The notes under the pieces are model-generated. The model had not been told where the DNA came from. It saw only the letters and a list, made by a program, of their open reading frames with translations, and searched no databases. From positions 682,001-746,000 of the forward strand of contig OZ245405.1 in the NCBI GenBank assembly GCA_965226695.1: 64,000 bases of DNA, given 5' to 3'. Below, piece after piece: positions 50,491 through 58,677 of this stretch. Numbering within the stretch: position 1 is the stretch's first letter; every line of letters begins with the position of its first letter. The position numbers were made by a program, and so were the translations under genes. Source of the DNA: CATOSD01 sp965226695 (GTDB taxonomy: Bacteria; Chloroflexota; Dehalococcoidia; Lucifugimonadales; CATOSD01).

Positions 50491-50505
50491 AGGGGCGCAC
50501 ATACG

Positions 50506-50535
50506 TTGCCGTTGACGCGGTTGGTGCGCTAAAAT
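50506..50535 (+). promoter_or_regulatory. Promoter of the DUF1800-DUF1501-NHL group
   Basis: -35 TTGCCG (50506-50511), an 18-bp spacer and -10 TAAAAT (50530-50535). The leader to ATG 50594 would be about 50 bases. Confidence 0.5.
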
Positions 50536-50593
50536 GCCAACGTGCGGCGTTCGCCGCAAGATCAGGTTTCCGGCCCGTGACGGAGGTGCCACA

Positions 50594-51997
50594 ATGCCGC
50601 AAGACAACATCGGACTCATCGCTCATCTCATGCGCCGCGCGGGGTTCGGCGCGACGCGCGGAGAGCTCGAACAGCTGGACACGATGGGCTATGAGGCCGT
50701 CGTCGAGCAGCTGCTTCACCCCGAAGACGTTCCCGGCGTTGACGAGGACGTGCTGAAGCGCTACTACCCCGAGCTCACCTATCCCGACTCACTCCCCATC
50801 TGGGTGGGCCGCTGGATGTACCGCATGATCAACAGCCAGCGCCCCCTGGAGGAGAAGATCGCCCTGTTCTGGCATCACGTCTTCGCCACCGCCTGGTACA
50901 AGGGCGAGCACACGCCCAGCAACATCAGGCAGATCGACATGTTCCGAGAGTTGGGCCTCTCCAACGTGCGCACCATCCTGCAGGAGCTGGCCAAGGATCC
51001 GTCGATGAACTACTGGCTGGACAACTGCGAGAATCACAGCTCGCAGCCCAACGAGAACTGGGGCCGCGAGCTGCTGGAGCTGTTTTCGATGGGCGTGGGC
51101 AACTATACCGAGGACGACATCAAGAATGTCGCCCGCGCCTTCACCGGCTGGACGTTCACCCAGCCCATACCGCTGTATCCCTACGGTCACCACCAGACGG
51201 AGTTCGTGTACCTCGAGGAGGACCACGACCACAGCGAGAAGACGTTCCTGGGCGAAGTGGGCAACCTCAACGGCGAGGACATAATCGACATCATCGTGAA
51301 GCAGACCGCCGCGGCACGCTTTATATCGCGCCATCTGTACAACTTCTTCGTCGCCGACGAGCCGCAGGTGCCGTCCTGGGAGCTCGAGCCTCCGCAGGAC
51401 CCGGCGGCGATCGACACGCTGGTGGACGCATACTTCGAGTCCGACGGCGACATGCGCGTGATTCTGCGCACGCTGTTCAACTCCGACTTCTTCAAGCAGG
51501 CGCGCTCCGCAAAGGTGAAGAGCCCCGCCGAGCTGGTCGCCGGCACAATCAAGCTGGTCGGCACCCACCAGTTCCCAGAGTTGGGCCTTACCCAGGTGGG
51601 AGCCGCGCCCGGGCTGATGGGCCAGGATCTGATGAATCCGCCGACGGTGGAGGGATGGCACACCGGCAAGGAGTGGATAGACGGCGGCACACTCAACCAG
51701 CGCGTGAACTTCGCGGTCAACCAGCTCGGCGACCTGTCCAAGCCCGGCGTGCGTGACATCATCGACAGGCTGGCTGCGGAAGGGGCGCCTGTATCCCCCG
51801 AGCGGTTCGTCGAGCGCTGCCTCGACCTCGCCGGCCCGGTCGACGCGGGCGAAGAGACCCGCGCCGGGCTGCTCAACTTCGCCGGCAATGGCGGCCACCT
51901 GCGTTTCGACACCGAAGAGGAGCGCGAACACAGCGCCGCCCGCATCGTGCGAATGCTCCAGCTCATCGCCGCAACCCGCGAGTTCCAGTTCGCGTAG
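50594..51997 (+). CDS. DUF1800 protein
   Basis: 467 residues from ATG 50594, with GGAGG seven bases upstream. It has the DUF1800 pattern: HLMRRAGFGATRGELEQL, RPLEEKIALFWHHVFAT, ENWGRELLELFSMGVGNYTE, VARAFTGWTF, and late PPTVEGWHTGKEWIDGGTL. It is commonly followed by a DUF1501 gene, as here. The pair is thought to act at the cell surface or on exported material, but the biochemical role is not known. Confidence 0.93.
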   Translation: MPQDNIGLIAHLMRRAGFGATRGELEQLDTMGYEAVVEQLLHPEDVPGVDEDVLKRYYPELTYPDSLPIWVGRWMYRMINSQRPLEEKIALFWHHVFATAWYKGEHTPSNIRQIDMFRELGLSNVRTILQELAKDPSMNYWLDNCENHSSQPNENWGRELLELFSMGVGNYTEDDIKNVARAFTGWTFTQPIPLYPYGHHQTEFVYLEEDHDHSEKTFLGEVGNLNGEDIIDIIVKQTAAARFISRHLYNFFVADEPQVPSWELEPPQDPAAIDTLVDAYFESDGDMRVILRTLFNSDFFKQARSAKVKSPAELVAGTIKLVGTHQFPELGLTQVGAAPGLMGQDLMNPPTVEGWHTGKEWIDGGTLNQRVNFAVNQLGDLSKPGVRDIIDRLAAEGAPVSPERFVERCLDLAGPVDAGEETRAGLLNFAGNGGHLRFDTEEEREHSAARIVRMLQLIAATREFQFA

Positions 51998-52019
51998 GCG
52001 GGATGAAACGTGAACTAAT

Positions 52020-52052
52020 GGCCTCCTCTCCCCTGGTGGGAGAGGGGACTGA
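52020..52052. repeat. Dispersed palindrome family B
   Basis: cctctcccctggtgggagag followed by gggac, between the DUF1800 and DUF1501 genes. Confidence 0.65.
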
Positions 52053-52098
52053 ACGGCGGCCCGCTAACGATAAGGGCGTGTAAGGAGGTCCACCCGAC

Positions 52099-53232
52099 AT
52101 GGTAGCCATCAAGAAACCCCCGGTGCTGGTGATTTTGCAGCTCACGGGCGGCAACGACTTCATGAACACCGTCATCCCCTACACCAACCCGGTGTACCAC
52201 GACAACCGGCCGCTGGTGGGCATTCCGCAGGAGCAGGTCATCCCTATCGACGACACGCTCGGCTTCCACCCCAACTTCGGCCCGGTGAAAGAGCTGTACG
52301 ACCAGGGCAGGGTTGCCATAGTGCAGGGCATCGGCTACCCCAACTCCAGCCGCTCGCACTTCCGCGGCATGGACATCATGCACACCTGCGAGCCGGAGCG
52401 CGTGGCCACCGAGGGCTGGCTGGGCAAGACGATTCGCGAGCTTGATCCCGCCGGTGACAACGTGCTGACCGGCGTCAACTTCGGCGTGGGGCTTCCGCGC
52501 GCCATGGCCGTGCCCGGAGTGCCCGTAACGTCGGTGAGCGACCTGGACAACTACGGTCTGATGACGGGCATATCAGAGACTGACCAGCGCGAGCAGGCGC
52601 TTCAGATCTTCAAGGACATGTACGGTCCCGCCATAGGCACGGGGCCGGTGATGGAGTACCTGGCGCAGACAGGCATAGACGTGCTGAAGGGCGCGGACCG
52701 GCTGAAGGAGGCCCCCGCGAGCTACTCGTCTAACGTGGAGTACGCCGCCACGCCGATCGCGCGGGCGCTGCGCGACGTCGCGCGGGTGCACCTGGCCGGC
52801 TTGGGAACGCGCATCTTCAACACCAGCCAGGGCGGCTTCGACACCCATGCCAACGAGGTGCCCACGCATCCCAAGCTGGTGGACGACCTGTCCCGCGCGA
52901 TTATGGACTTCTTCCAGGACCTGCGTGAGCACGACGCCTCGGAAGAGGTGGTGATGTACGTGTTCACCGAGTTCGGACGGCGCATCTACGACAACGGAAG
53001 CGGCACGGACCACGGCTCTGGCGGCGGCGCCTTCATCATCGGAGAACGGGTGGAAGGCGGCCTCTACGCCGAGTATCCCTCGCTGGAGCCGGACAAGTGG
53101 CTGAACGGCGAGGACCTCGCGCATACCATCGACTTCCGCGGCATCTACGGCACGCTGCTGGAGCAGTGGCTTGGCGTGGAAGCGGCGCCCATTGTCGGCG
53201 GCCAGTTTGAGCAGGTCAACCCGTTCAATTAG
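52099..53232 (+). CDS. DUF1501 (sulfatase-fold-like) protein
   Basis: 377 residues from ATG 52099, with AAGGAGG upstream. It has DUF1501 signatures: LVILQLTGGNDFMNTVIPY, DDTLGFHPNFGPVKELYDQG, NSSRSHFRGMDIMHT, then NTSQGGFDTHANEVPTHPKL, MYVFTEFGRRIYDNGSGTDH and GGGAFIIGERVEGG. His and Asp residues in GGFDTHA and GTDHGSGG are the expected metal ligands of this alkaline-phosphatase-like fold. It lacks the usual Tat signal. Translated after DUF1800. Confidence 0.93.
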   Translation: MVAIKKPPVLVILQLTGGNDFMNTVIPYTNPVYHDNRPLVGIPQEQVIPIDDTLGFHPNFGPVKELYDQGRVAIVQGIGYPNSSRSHFRGMDIMHTCEPERVATEGWLGKTIRELDPAGDNVLTGVNFGVGLPRAMAVPGVPVTSVSDLDNYGLMTGISETDQREQALQIFKDMYGPAIGTGPVMEYLAQTGIDVLKGADRLKEAPASYSSNVEYAATPIARALRDVARVHLAGLGTRIFNTSQGGFDTHANEVPTHPKLVDDLSRAIMDFFQDLREHDASEEVVMYVFTEFGRRIYDNGSGTDHGSGGGAFIIGERVEGGLYAEYPSLEPDKWLNGEDLAHTIDFRGIYGTLLEQWLGVEAAPIVGGQFEQVNPFN

Positions 53233-53305
53233 TTGTCAGTAGGCAGTTTTCAGTAGTCAGCCGTCAGTGGGGTGACCACTCCGGGTACTGAAAACTGACA
53301 ACTAA
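53229..53305. repeat. Imperfect inverted repeat between DUF1501 and NHL genes
   Basis: ttagttgtcagt at 53229 and ttttcagta face tactgaaaactgacaactaa (53286-53305), with a 7-base insertion in the left arm. The left arm includes the DUF1501 stop codon. It could act as a terminator-like hairpin or be a mobile palindrome. Confidence 0.65.
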
Positions 53306-53326
53306 CCGACTACCGGAGGTAACCAC

Positions 53327-54340
53327 ATGGCCAGACCATACGCTCTGCTGCGATCGGGATTTCCGTACCACATGACGCTGGGCATGCGCCGCGTCACTTC
53401 CAACGCCGTGGACGTCGCGCTGGGCGCCGGCGGCGTGGTGTACGTGCTTTGCCGCGGCGGACTGGGCACCGAGATACGGGTCGTCAACTTCGACGACGAG
53501 AACCTGGGCACCATCGGCGGTGCGGGAGCGGGTGAGGGTCAGTTCACCTGGCCGACGTGCCTGATACGAGACGCCGAGGAGAACCTGTACGTGTCCGACG
53601 AGGCGCTGCACCGCATTTCCGTGTTCAGCAAGGAGAGCGAGTTCCTGGGAAGCTGGGGCGAGCACGGCAGCGCCGAGGGCCAGCTCAACAGGCCCTCCGG
53701 CATCGGATTCGACGCCGATGAGAACATGTACGTCTCGGATACCCTGAACCACCGGGTGCAGAAGTTCACGAAGGACGGTGAGTACCTGGGCGGCTGGGGT
53801 AGCCACGGCAATTCCGAGGGCGAGTTCGACTTGCCGTGGGGCATAGCCGTCGACGAGCTGGGCGACGTCTACATCGCCGACTGGCGCAACGACCGCGTGC
53901 AGAAGTTCACCACCGATGGCGAGTTCCTGTCCGCCATCGGCGAGTCCGGCAGCGGGGACGGCCAGTTCAGCCGGCCTTCCGGCGTGTGTGTGGACGCCGA
54001 TGGGGACGTTTACGTCGCCGACTGGGGCAACGACCGCGTGCAGCTCTTCAACCAGCACGGCCAGTACGTGGAGAAGTTCATCGGTGACGCCAATCTGTCC
54101 AAGTCCGGCCTCCAGTACGTGCTGTCCAACCAGATAACGCTACGGCTGCGGGACATGAGCCGCCTGGAGGCGGGCCGCCGGCTGCGGGGCCCCATCAGCG
54201 TGCGCGTGGACGAGGAGGGCCGGCTGTACATCCCCGACTACGGCTCCCACCGGGTCCAGATCTACAAGAAAGAGGCCTACCCGCTCACCGAGAGCCAGAT
54301 TGCGCCTCTGCCGCGCAACCCCATGCTGCTGACTACGTAG
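53327..54340 (+). CDS. NHL-repeat beta-propeller protein
   Basis: 337 residues from ATG 53327, with GGAGG upstream. Five or six NHL blades are visible: ADENMYVSDTLNHRVQKFTK, LGDVYIADWRNDRVQKFTTD and ADGDVYVADWGNDRVQLFNQ. GEFSRPSGV-like joins (GSGDGQFSRPSGVCVD) come between blades. No signal peptide is seen. The propeller likely mediates protein or ligand contacts together with the DUF1800/DUF1501 pair upstream. Confidence 0.92.
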   Translation: MARPYALLRSGFPYHMTLGMRRVTSNAVDVALGAGGVVYVLCRGGLGTEIRVVNFDDENLGTIGGAGAGEGQFTWPTCLIRDAEENLYVSDEALHRISVFSKESEFLGSWGEHGSAEGQLNRPSGIGFDADENMYVSDTLNHRVQKFTKDGEYLGGWGSHGNSEGEFDLPWGIAVDELGDVYIADWRNDRVQKFTTDGEFLSAIGESGSGDGQFSRPSGVCVDADGDVYVADWGNDRVQLFNQHGQYVEKFIGDANLSKSGLQYVLSNQITLRLRDMSRLEAGRRLRGPISVRVDEEGRLYIPDYGSHRVQIYKKEAYPLTESQIAPLPRNPMLLTT

Positions 54341-54495
54341 AACTTATCTCAATAAAACCAGGTTTGCAAAGCGACGTGTTGAGATAGCGTCGTGCCTTAT
54401 GTACCTTTCAGTGTGCCACAAAATCGGCGATTTCTGCCCGAATACGGACACAGGCCGCGCTTGATTCCGTCTAGCCCAATGTGCAGGTTGGAGAC

Positions 54496-55733
54496 TAGTG
54501 GTTCAACATGTTTGTATTGAAGGATATAGCGACCTCAGCCTGATGCGGGCATCCTCGGTGGTGAAGCGCCAGTTCACGCGCACCGCATCACGATTGCGGC
54601 TCTTCTGCCACGTTTCCACCTCGCCACGCAGGGTCTCCCTGTCTGGAATGCGACGCTCCAGGCACTGTCGAGCCAGCACTCCGATCTCTATCTCCGCCAT
54701 ATTCAGCCAACTGCCGTGTTTGGGTGTGTAGTGTATCTCCAGACGCTCAGCTATACGCCTCGCCTCAGAAGGCTCGAACGCCTCGTAGAGCGATGACAGT
54801 TTGTGCGTGTTGAGATTGTCCATAACCAGCACAATCCGATCTCTGTCAGGGTAGTCCTCGTCGACCAGTCTCTGTATCACATGTGCCCAGTCCACCTTCG
54901 TGCGACGCTCCTTGACCTCGACTCGACGCCCCCCTTCCAGGGGCGCGAACAGCATGAACAGACTGCTCACTCCATTGCGCTCGTATTCGTAGTCGTAGAC
55001 CGACACCGTGCCGGGCGCTGCGGGACGCGGCACTCGCGTCTCCTTGACCAACTGTTTGCTCGTCTCATCCATGCACACCAGAACCTCATTCCCATCATAC
55101 GGCCGTTGGTAGACCTCCAGCACGTCTTCCATCGCGCACACAAAGTCCGCGCTCTGACCGGGCGGGATGCACCAACTCTGCTTCAGCCACGGTTTGAGTT
55201 CGTTTTTTTCAACACCCTCCGAACCGTCTCGGTGCTGATGGTCTCAACTATCTCGCACTCGACTAACTGGTCAGCCAACAGCTTCAGGGTCCAGACGGCA
55301 CGCCCCTCTGGCGGTTCCCCACAGGCCATCGCTATCAACCTGGCTTCGCCCTCGCCGTCCAGTCTCTTCTGACGGCGCCGCAGCTGCTTTCTGCGGTTCA
55401 ACGCCGACTCGATGCATTCCTCTACACAGCGTCGGCGCACTCGCTCGACCATTGACAGCCCCACACCGAGCGCGCCGGATATGTCTGCGTCCTTCATTCC
55501 TCCGTCTTCCCTCGCCTCGTCGCTCATCATCAGGATGCGCGCATGCGTTTGCCTGTACGCGGCGGTCCGACCGCGGGAGACGAGCGCCTTGAGTTCCTGT
55601 TGTTCGTCCGTTGTCAGTCTGATACGGTACTTCTTGGCAGGCATGGTGATTCCTCCTCAATTCAATCGTATGATTGAATCTCTCGGAGGAATATGCCCTT
55701 TCAGACCTTCATTTCAACAATGTTCGACCACTA
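54496..55733 (-). mobile_element. IS630-family insertion sequence, copy 2
   Basis: Flanked by TA on both sides (54496-54497 and 55732-55733). Terminal inverted repeats of about 29 bases, ctagtggttcaacatgtttg and, reversed from the right, ctagtggtcgaacattgttg, differ at few positions. One transposase in two frames. It is a different element from copy 1, though from the same family. Confidence 0.92.
54503..55644 (-). CDS. IS630-type transposase, probable programmed -1 frameshift
   Basis: The first frame from ATG 55644 (MPAKKYRIRLTTDEQQELKA) holds the helix-turn-helix, including ISGALGVGLSMVERVRRR, and would stop at 55183. The DDE domain continues in the -1 frame: VLVCMDETSKQLVKE, IVLVMDNLNTHKLSSL, and HGSWLNMAEIEIGVLARQ. 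At the junction (about 55203-55209) the mRNA has seven A followed by C, a standard -1 slippery site (A AAA AAC). Product with shift is about 370 residues. Confidence 0.9.
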
Positions 55734-55791
55734 GGCCGCGAGTTGTACGAAAGAAAAACTCGATGGGAATCAGAAAGAGAACGGAGCAAAC

Positions 55792-56511
55792 ATGCCTGGA
55801 GTGAAGTGTCCTCACTGTGGTGTTCACACTGTCAATGAGCCGGCTGTAAAGCAACTCGTGGTAACCACTGCTGACGAACCCATTCCTCGGCCGATTGATG
55901 CTAATGTTTGGTTTATGGTCAATGAAATTTCCGTAGTGACATGCAGGGCTTGCAATGAGGACTTTTTGACAAAGGGGGAACAGGCGATTTGGCCGCTTTC
56001 GATAACACGTGCCCCTGAAGGTGTCCCGGAGAAAGTCGGAGAAGCATATGAAGATGCTCGGCTGTGCTATGCCTCCGGTGGCAACATAGGGGCGCTTCTG
56101 GCTGCAAGGACGGCGTTAGAGCGGCTGGAGCACGATAAGGGAGTATCCAGCTACAAGGAGCTTTCGGAAAAGCAAATCATCACTCCAGCACTCTACGGAG
56201 CCGCTGACCAGTTACGCCTTTGGGCAAACGTAGCGGCACATGATGATATTGACACTGGAACCTTTGACGCTCAGGAAGTGGGAGACATTCTTGACTATCT
56301 CCGCCTCGTGCTTGAATCGGTGTACACGCATCAAGCACAAGTTGATAAGTTCGTCAGTCGAACGAAGGAGCTTGAAGCGCAAGGGTTATGCTCGTGCATA
56401 AGTCCCTCGACGCGGCAAATGGAGTTGGCGAACAATCCGAGCGCAGTTAGGCGTGGAGTTACCGAAATTGGGGAGTGGCGAAGAGTCCGACCTTACACGC
56501 ACAACGTCTAA
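55792..56511 (+). CDS. DUF4145 (HEPN-related) protein with N-terminal zinc ribbon
   Basis: 239 residues from ATG 55792. N-terminal zinc ribbon with CPHCG and, 50 residues on, CRAC. The DUF4145 helical domain follows: YEDARLCYASGGNIGALLAA, RTALERLEHDKGV, LYGAADQLRLWANVAAHDDI with the R-N-H arrangement, and LESVYTHQAQVDKFVSR. DUF4145 is related to HEPN domains and is common in restriction and other defence genes. The gene begins 59 bp after the IS630 copy, which may have cut an older operon. Its 3' end overlaps the convergent gene by four bases. Confidence 0.75.
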   Translation: MPGVKCPHCGVHTVNEPAVKQLVVTTADEPIPRPIDANVWFMVNEISVVTCRACNEDFLTKGEQAIWPLSITRAPEGVPEKVGEAYEDARLCYASGGNIGALLAARTALERLEHDKGVSSYKELSEKQIITPALYGAADQLRLWANVAAHDDIDTGTFDAQEVGDILDYLRLVLESVYTHQAQVDKFVSRTKELEAQGLCSCISPSTRQMELANNPSAVRRGVTEIGEWRRVRPYTHNV

Positions 56512-57173
56512 CTATCGCAAAATGCTTCAACTTGGGCAGTGATCTGTTCCATCTTCCCCGTAGCTTCATTGAACTTCAGTGGCGCTGCTTCCAGAGCCTC
56601 AAGGTCGATATTGGCTATGCCCGTTCTGTAAAGGGCGATACCGTCCTTTGTATTCTCGGCCATATCTTCAACCAGGTTACTCACAGATTGCGCCGAACGC
56701 GGGGCGTCCAACTCCAGAATGCGGTCAATCATTATCTCCATCCGGTCCAGTTGCAGGTAGACTTCTGCCTGCCAATCTTGAGACGCAATTAGCAGCGGGT
56801 TCTCCACCAACTCAGAAAACAGTTCTGCCATTATGGTAGCGGGGTCAGCGATGGCAAAGGACTCCACACTAACGCTCTGGAAGTACGCTTGATCGGCCGG
56901 GGATGGACATGACGGCGCAGGTGGCGCAGTGGCAACAGCCGCTGTTGGTTGCGTCCTTGCCGTTTCATTATCGTCGGTTTCGGAATCCCCAGCTAAGGCT
57001 ATCATCATCAACAGAGATAGGACGGCAAGGGCAACGGTTGCCCAAAACCACCCGTTCTTTGTCAAGGCCCTCTTTGGCAGGTCAATGTCAAAGTCTTGAA
57101 GTGGCCCTCCGCAGTCTGTGCAAAAGCCGGCTTCGGTCTCCAATGCCTTTTGGCACGTCAGGCACGCTTTCAT
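56508..57173 (-). CDS. Zinc-ribbon membrane protein with exported C-terminal domain
   Basis: 221 residues from ATG 57173; the ATG at 57212 is less well placed. N-terminal double zinc knuckle (CLTCQKALETEAGFCTDCGG), then a charged segment, one membrane helix (FWATVALAVLSLLMMIALAG), a Thr/Ala/Pro linker and an outer helical domain (LVENPLLIASQDWQAEVYLQ). Such zinc-ribbon proteins with a single helix are common but uncharacterised. The outer part may sense or bind something at the surface. Confidence 0.7.
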   Translation of the reverse strand: MKACLTCQKALETEAGFCTDCGGPLQDFDIDLPKRALTKNGWFWATVALAVLSLLMMIALAGDSETDDNETARTQPTAAVATAPPAPSCPSPADQAYFQSVSVESFAIADPATIMAELFSELVENPLLIASQDWQAEVYLQLDRMEIMIDRILELDAPRSAQSVSNLVEDMAENTKDGIALYRTGIANIDLEALEAAPLKFNEATGKMEQITAQVEAFCDS

Positions 57174-57554
57174 CGCACGCTCCCTTCCATGTAGTGGGCA
57201 GAATGGTGTCAAAGCGGGCGCATCAAGTCAACGCAACAAAATGAAGAATTCTGTTGCAGGGGCGCGTGTCTTAAAGTGCCAGAGAACTTGTGGGCCTAGA
57301 AGGTGAGCACTTCGGCGCTAGGCAAGGGCAGAGGAACTGTCGCGCTAGCTTAATCGCGTTGCCCATCTGACAGGGAAGCCTGTTGGCGGGACTTCACGCG
57401 GCATGAAGTCGGTCCAACAGGTTGAATGGGTCCCGGGCACGTAAACTTTAGGCCATCCTGGAGAGGATGCAGCGATCAACAATTGTTCTAGCTTCCCTTC
57501 CCATCTTCACCAGTGTCAACTCTTTCGTTTTCCATGGACCTGTTTCTGGCGGCC
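57174..57554. other. Gap with no gene, one strong hairpin
   Basis: No coding frame is convincing. The one clear structure is a 43-base hairpin at 57379-57421, listed separately. Confidence 0.55.
57379..57421 (+). other. Strong hairpin in a gene-free gap
   Basis: CCTGTTGG pairs with CCAACAGG, then after a 3-base internal loop GACTTCA pairs with TGAAGTC around a small loop cgcggca. The pairing on both sides of the internal loop suggests an RNA structure rather than chance. No T run follows, so it is not a plain terminator. Confidence 0.5.
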
Positions 57555-58088
57555 TCAAGATTGCCGTGAAATGCAAGGCTCTGCATACCAGCGAAGTAGG
57601 AGGCTTCCGCCGAAGTAGGAAATCAAGAATCTCACATGACTTCGGTCATTTACGTTCTTGAACTCTGGCTCCCATATGCCAAGCTTGCGGACCTCTGCAA
57701 GTAGCTGGCGCACCTCTACGTTTGCAAGAGAAGAGTTAGCTATTTGATCACCCTCTGACATCGAGTTTACGTCACTAGCCCAAGGCAACAACTGTCTCAT
57801 ACAATGCTCTGCCCTGGGCGCCAACTTCTGGAACTTCCGAACACTAGGTCCGTCATTCAGTCGGTCAATGCCCCATTGTGCAATCCTATACGCAACACTC
57901 AGTACGAAGTAAGCGGTGAATCCAAGTATCACCCAAGGGAGAAGGGCAGCAGCAAGCGGGGCAAGCCCGTTCAATGCCTCCACCAACGGCTCCTTGGAAA
58001 CGGGCAAGTCGGCCCAGAATCCAAGGCAAATGGACAGTGCGACAAATGCGGTCCAAATGGAACTGAGCACCTTCGATACGAGCCGCAT
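57555..58088 (-). CDS. Hypothetical membrane protein
   Basis: 177 residues from ATG 58088. Two membrane helices are visible: SIWTAFVALSICLGFWADLP and LAAALLPWVILGFTAYFVLS. A cytoplasmic helical part follows with NDGPSVRKFQKLAPRAEHCM and a C-terminal hydrophobic stretch VRFLISYFGGSLLLRWY. I recognise no family. It appears monocistronic. Confidence 0.55.
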   Translation of the reverse strand: MRLVSKVLSSIWTAFVALSICLGFWADLPVSKEPLVEALNGLAPLAAALLPWVILGFTAYFVLSVAYRIAQWGIDRLNDGPSVRKFQKLAPRAEHCMRQLLPWASDVNSMSEGDQIANSSLANVEVRQLLAEVRKLGIWEPEFKNVNDRSHVRFLISYFGGSLLLRWYAEPCISRQS

Positions 58089-58527
58089 GGGGCCATGCTA
58101 TACCGTTGGCGCGACAGCTTCAAGTTTGGAATCGTCATTCCATCGGTGCTCCACAGGAGTATTGCATGTTGCAGTTGAGCGTGTCCGATAATGGGCAATA
58201 ATCGGACACCCGCCAGCCCGTGAATCTCCCCCGCCGTTCGCCAGAACGCGCCCAAGCGAGGGCGCAACGCGCCCAAGGGTATGCCGGATGGGGAAGCCCG
58301 CCTAACGCCTCGACCCGCCCGCCCTGCGCGCTATACTGGACGCATGGCAACGCTGACCACTTCCGCCCAACGCGCCCGCGCCTGTTGTGGCGGCACCTAC
58401 GCTATTGACGACATAGCGCGGACGGGATTCCACCAAACGAGCCTGTCAGCCTGGATGTTGGGGCGGTCTTTGGACCGCCCCTGTCATCTCTCGTCGGCCT
58501 CTTGCGCCGGACCTGTTAAGCCGGGCG
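58089..58527. other. Gene-poor stretch with a leaderless-looking start
   Basis: TATACT at 58332-58337 lies six bases before ATG 58344, like the leaderless layout at 9874. The frame that follows soon runs into a family A-like palindrome (58459) and reads as non-coding. A short gene truncated by the repeat is possible. Confidence 0.4.
58459..58485. repeat. Diverged palindrome family A-like copy
   Basis: ggggcggtctttggaccgcc followed by cctgtc. Different arm sequence but same layout and same trailing cc-c-t as family A. Confidence 0.5.
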
Positions 58528-58556
58528 TTGCCTTAGTTTTTGCTATGCCTTATACT
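58528..58556 (+). promoter_or_regulatory. Sigma-70-type promoter of the amt gene
   Basis: -35 TTGCCT (58528-58533), a 17-bp spacer and -10 TATACT (58551-58556). The leader of about 115 bases leads to TTG 58678. Confidence 0.6.
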
Positions 58557-58677
58557 TGGCTCGGATTCGCGGAGGAGTCCGCATGGCATGGTCTGCGGTG
58601 TTTGGGCGGGGCGCGAGGGGGACCGCCACCCTGGGTGCATTGCGACGTGAATCCCAGTTCAGATTCGAGGTAAGTCC

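Noticed and set aside
58344..58673. Coding gene after a leaderless-looking promoter
   Set aside because: The frame soon enters a palindromic repeat and reads as Pro/Cys/Arg-rich noise; only the promoter-like spacing is noteworthy.
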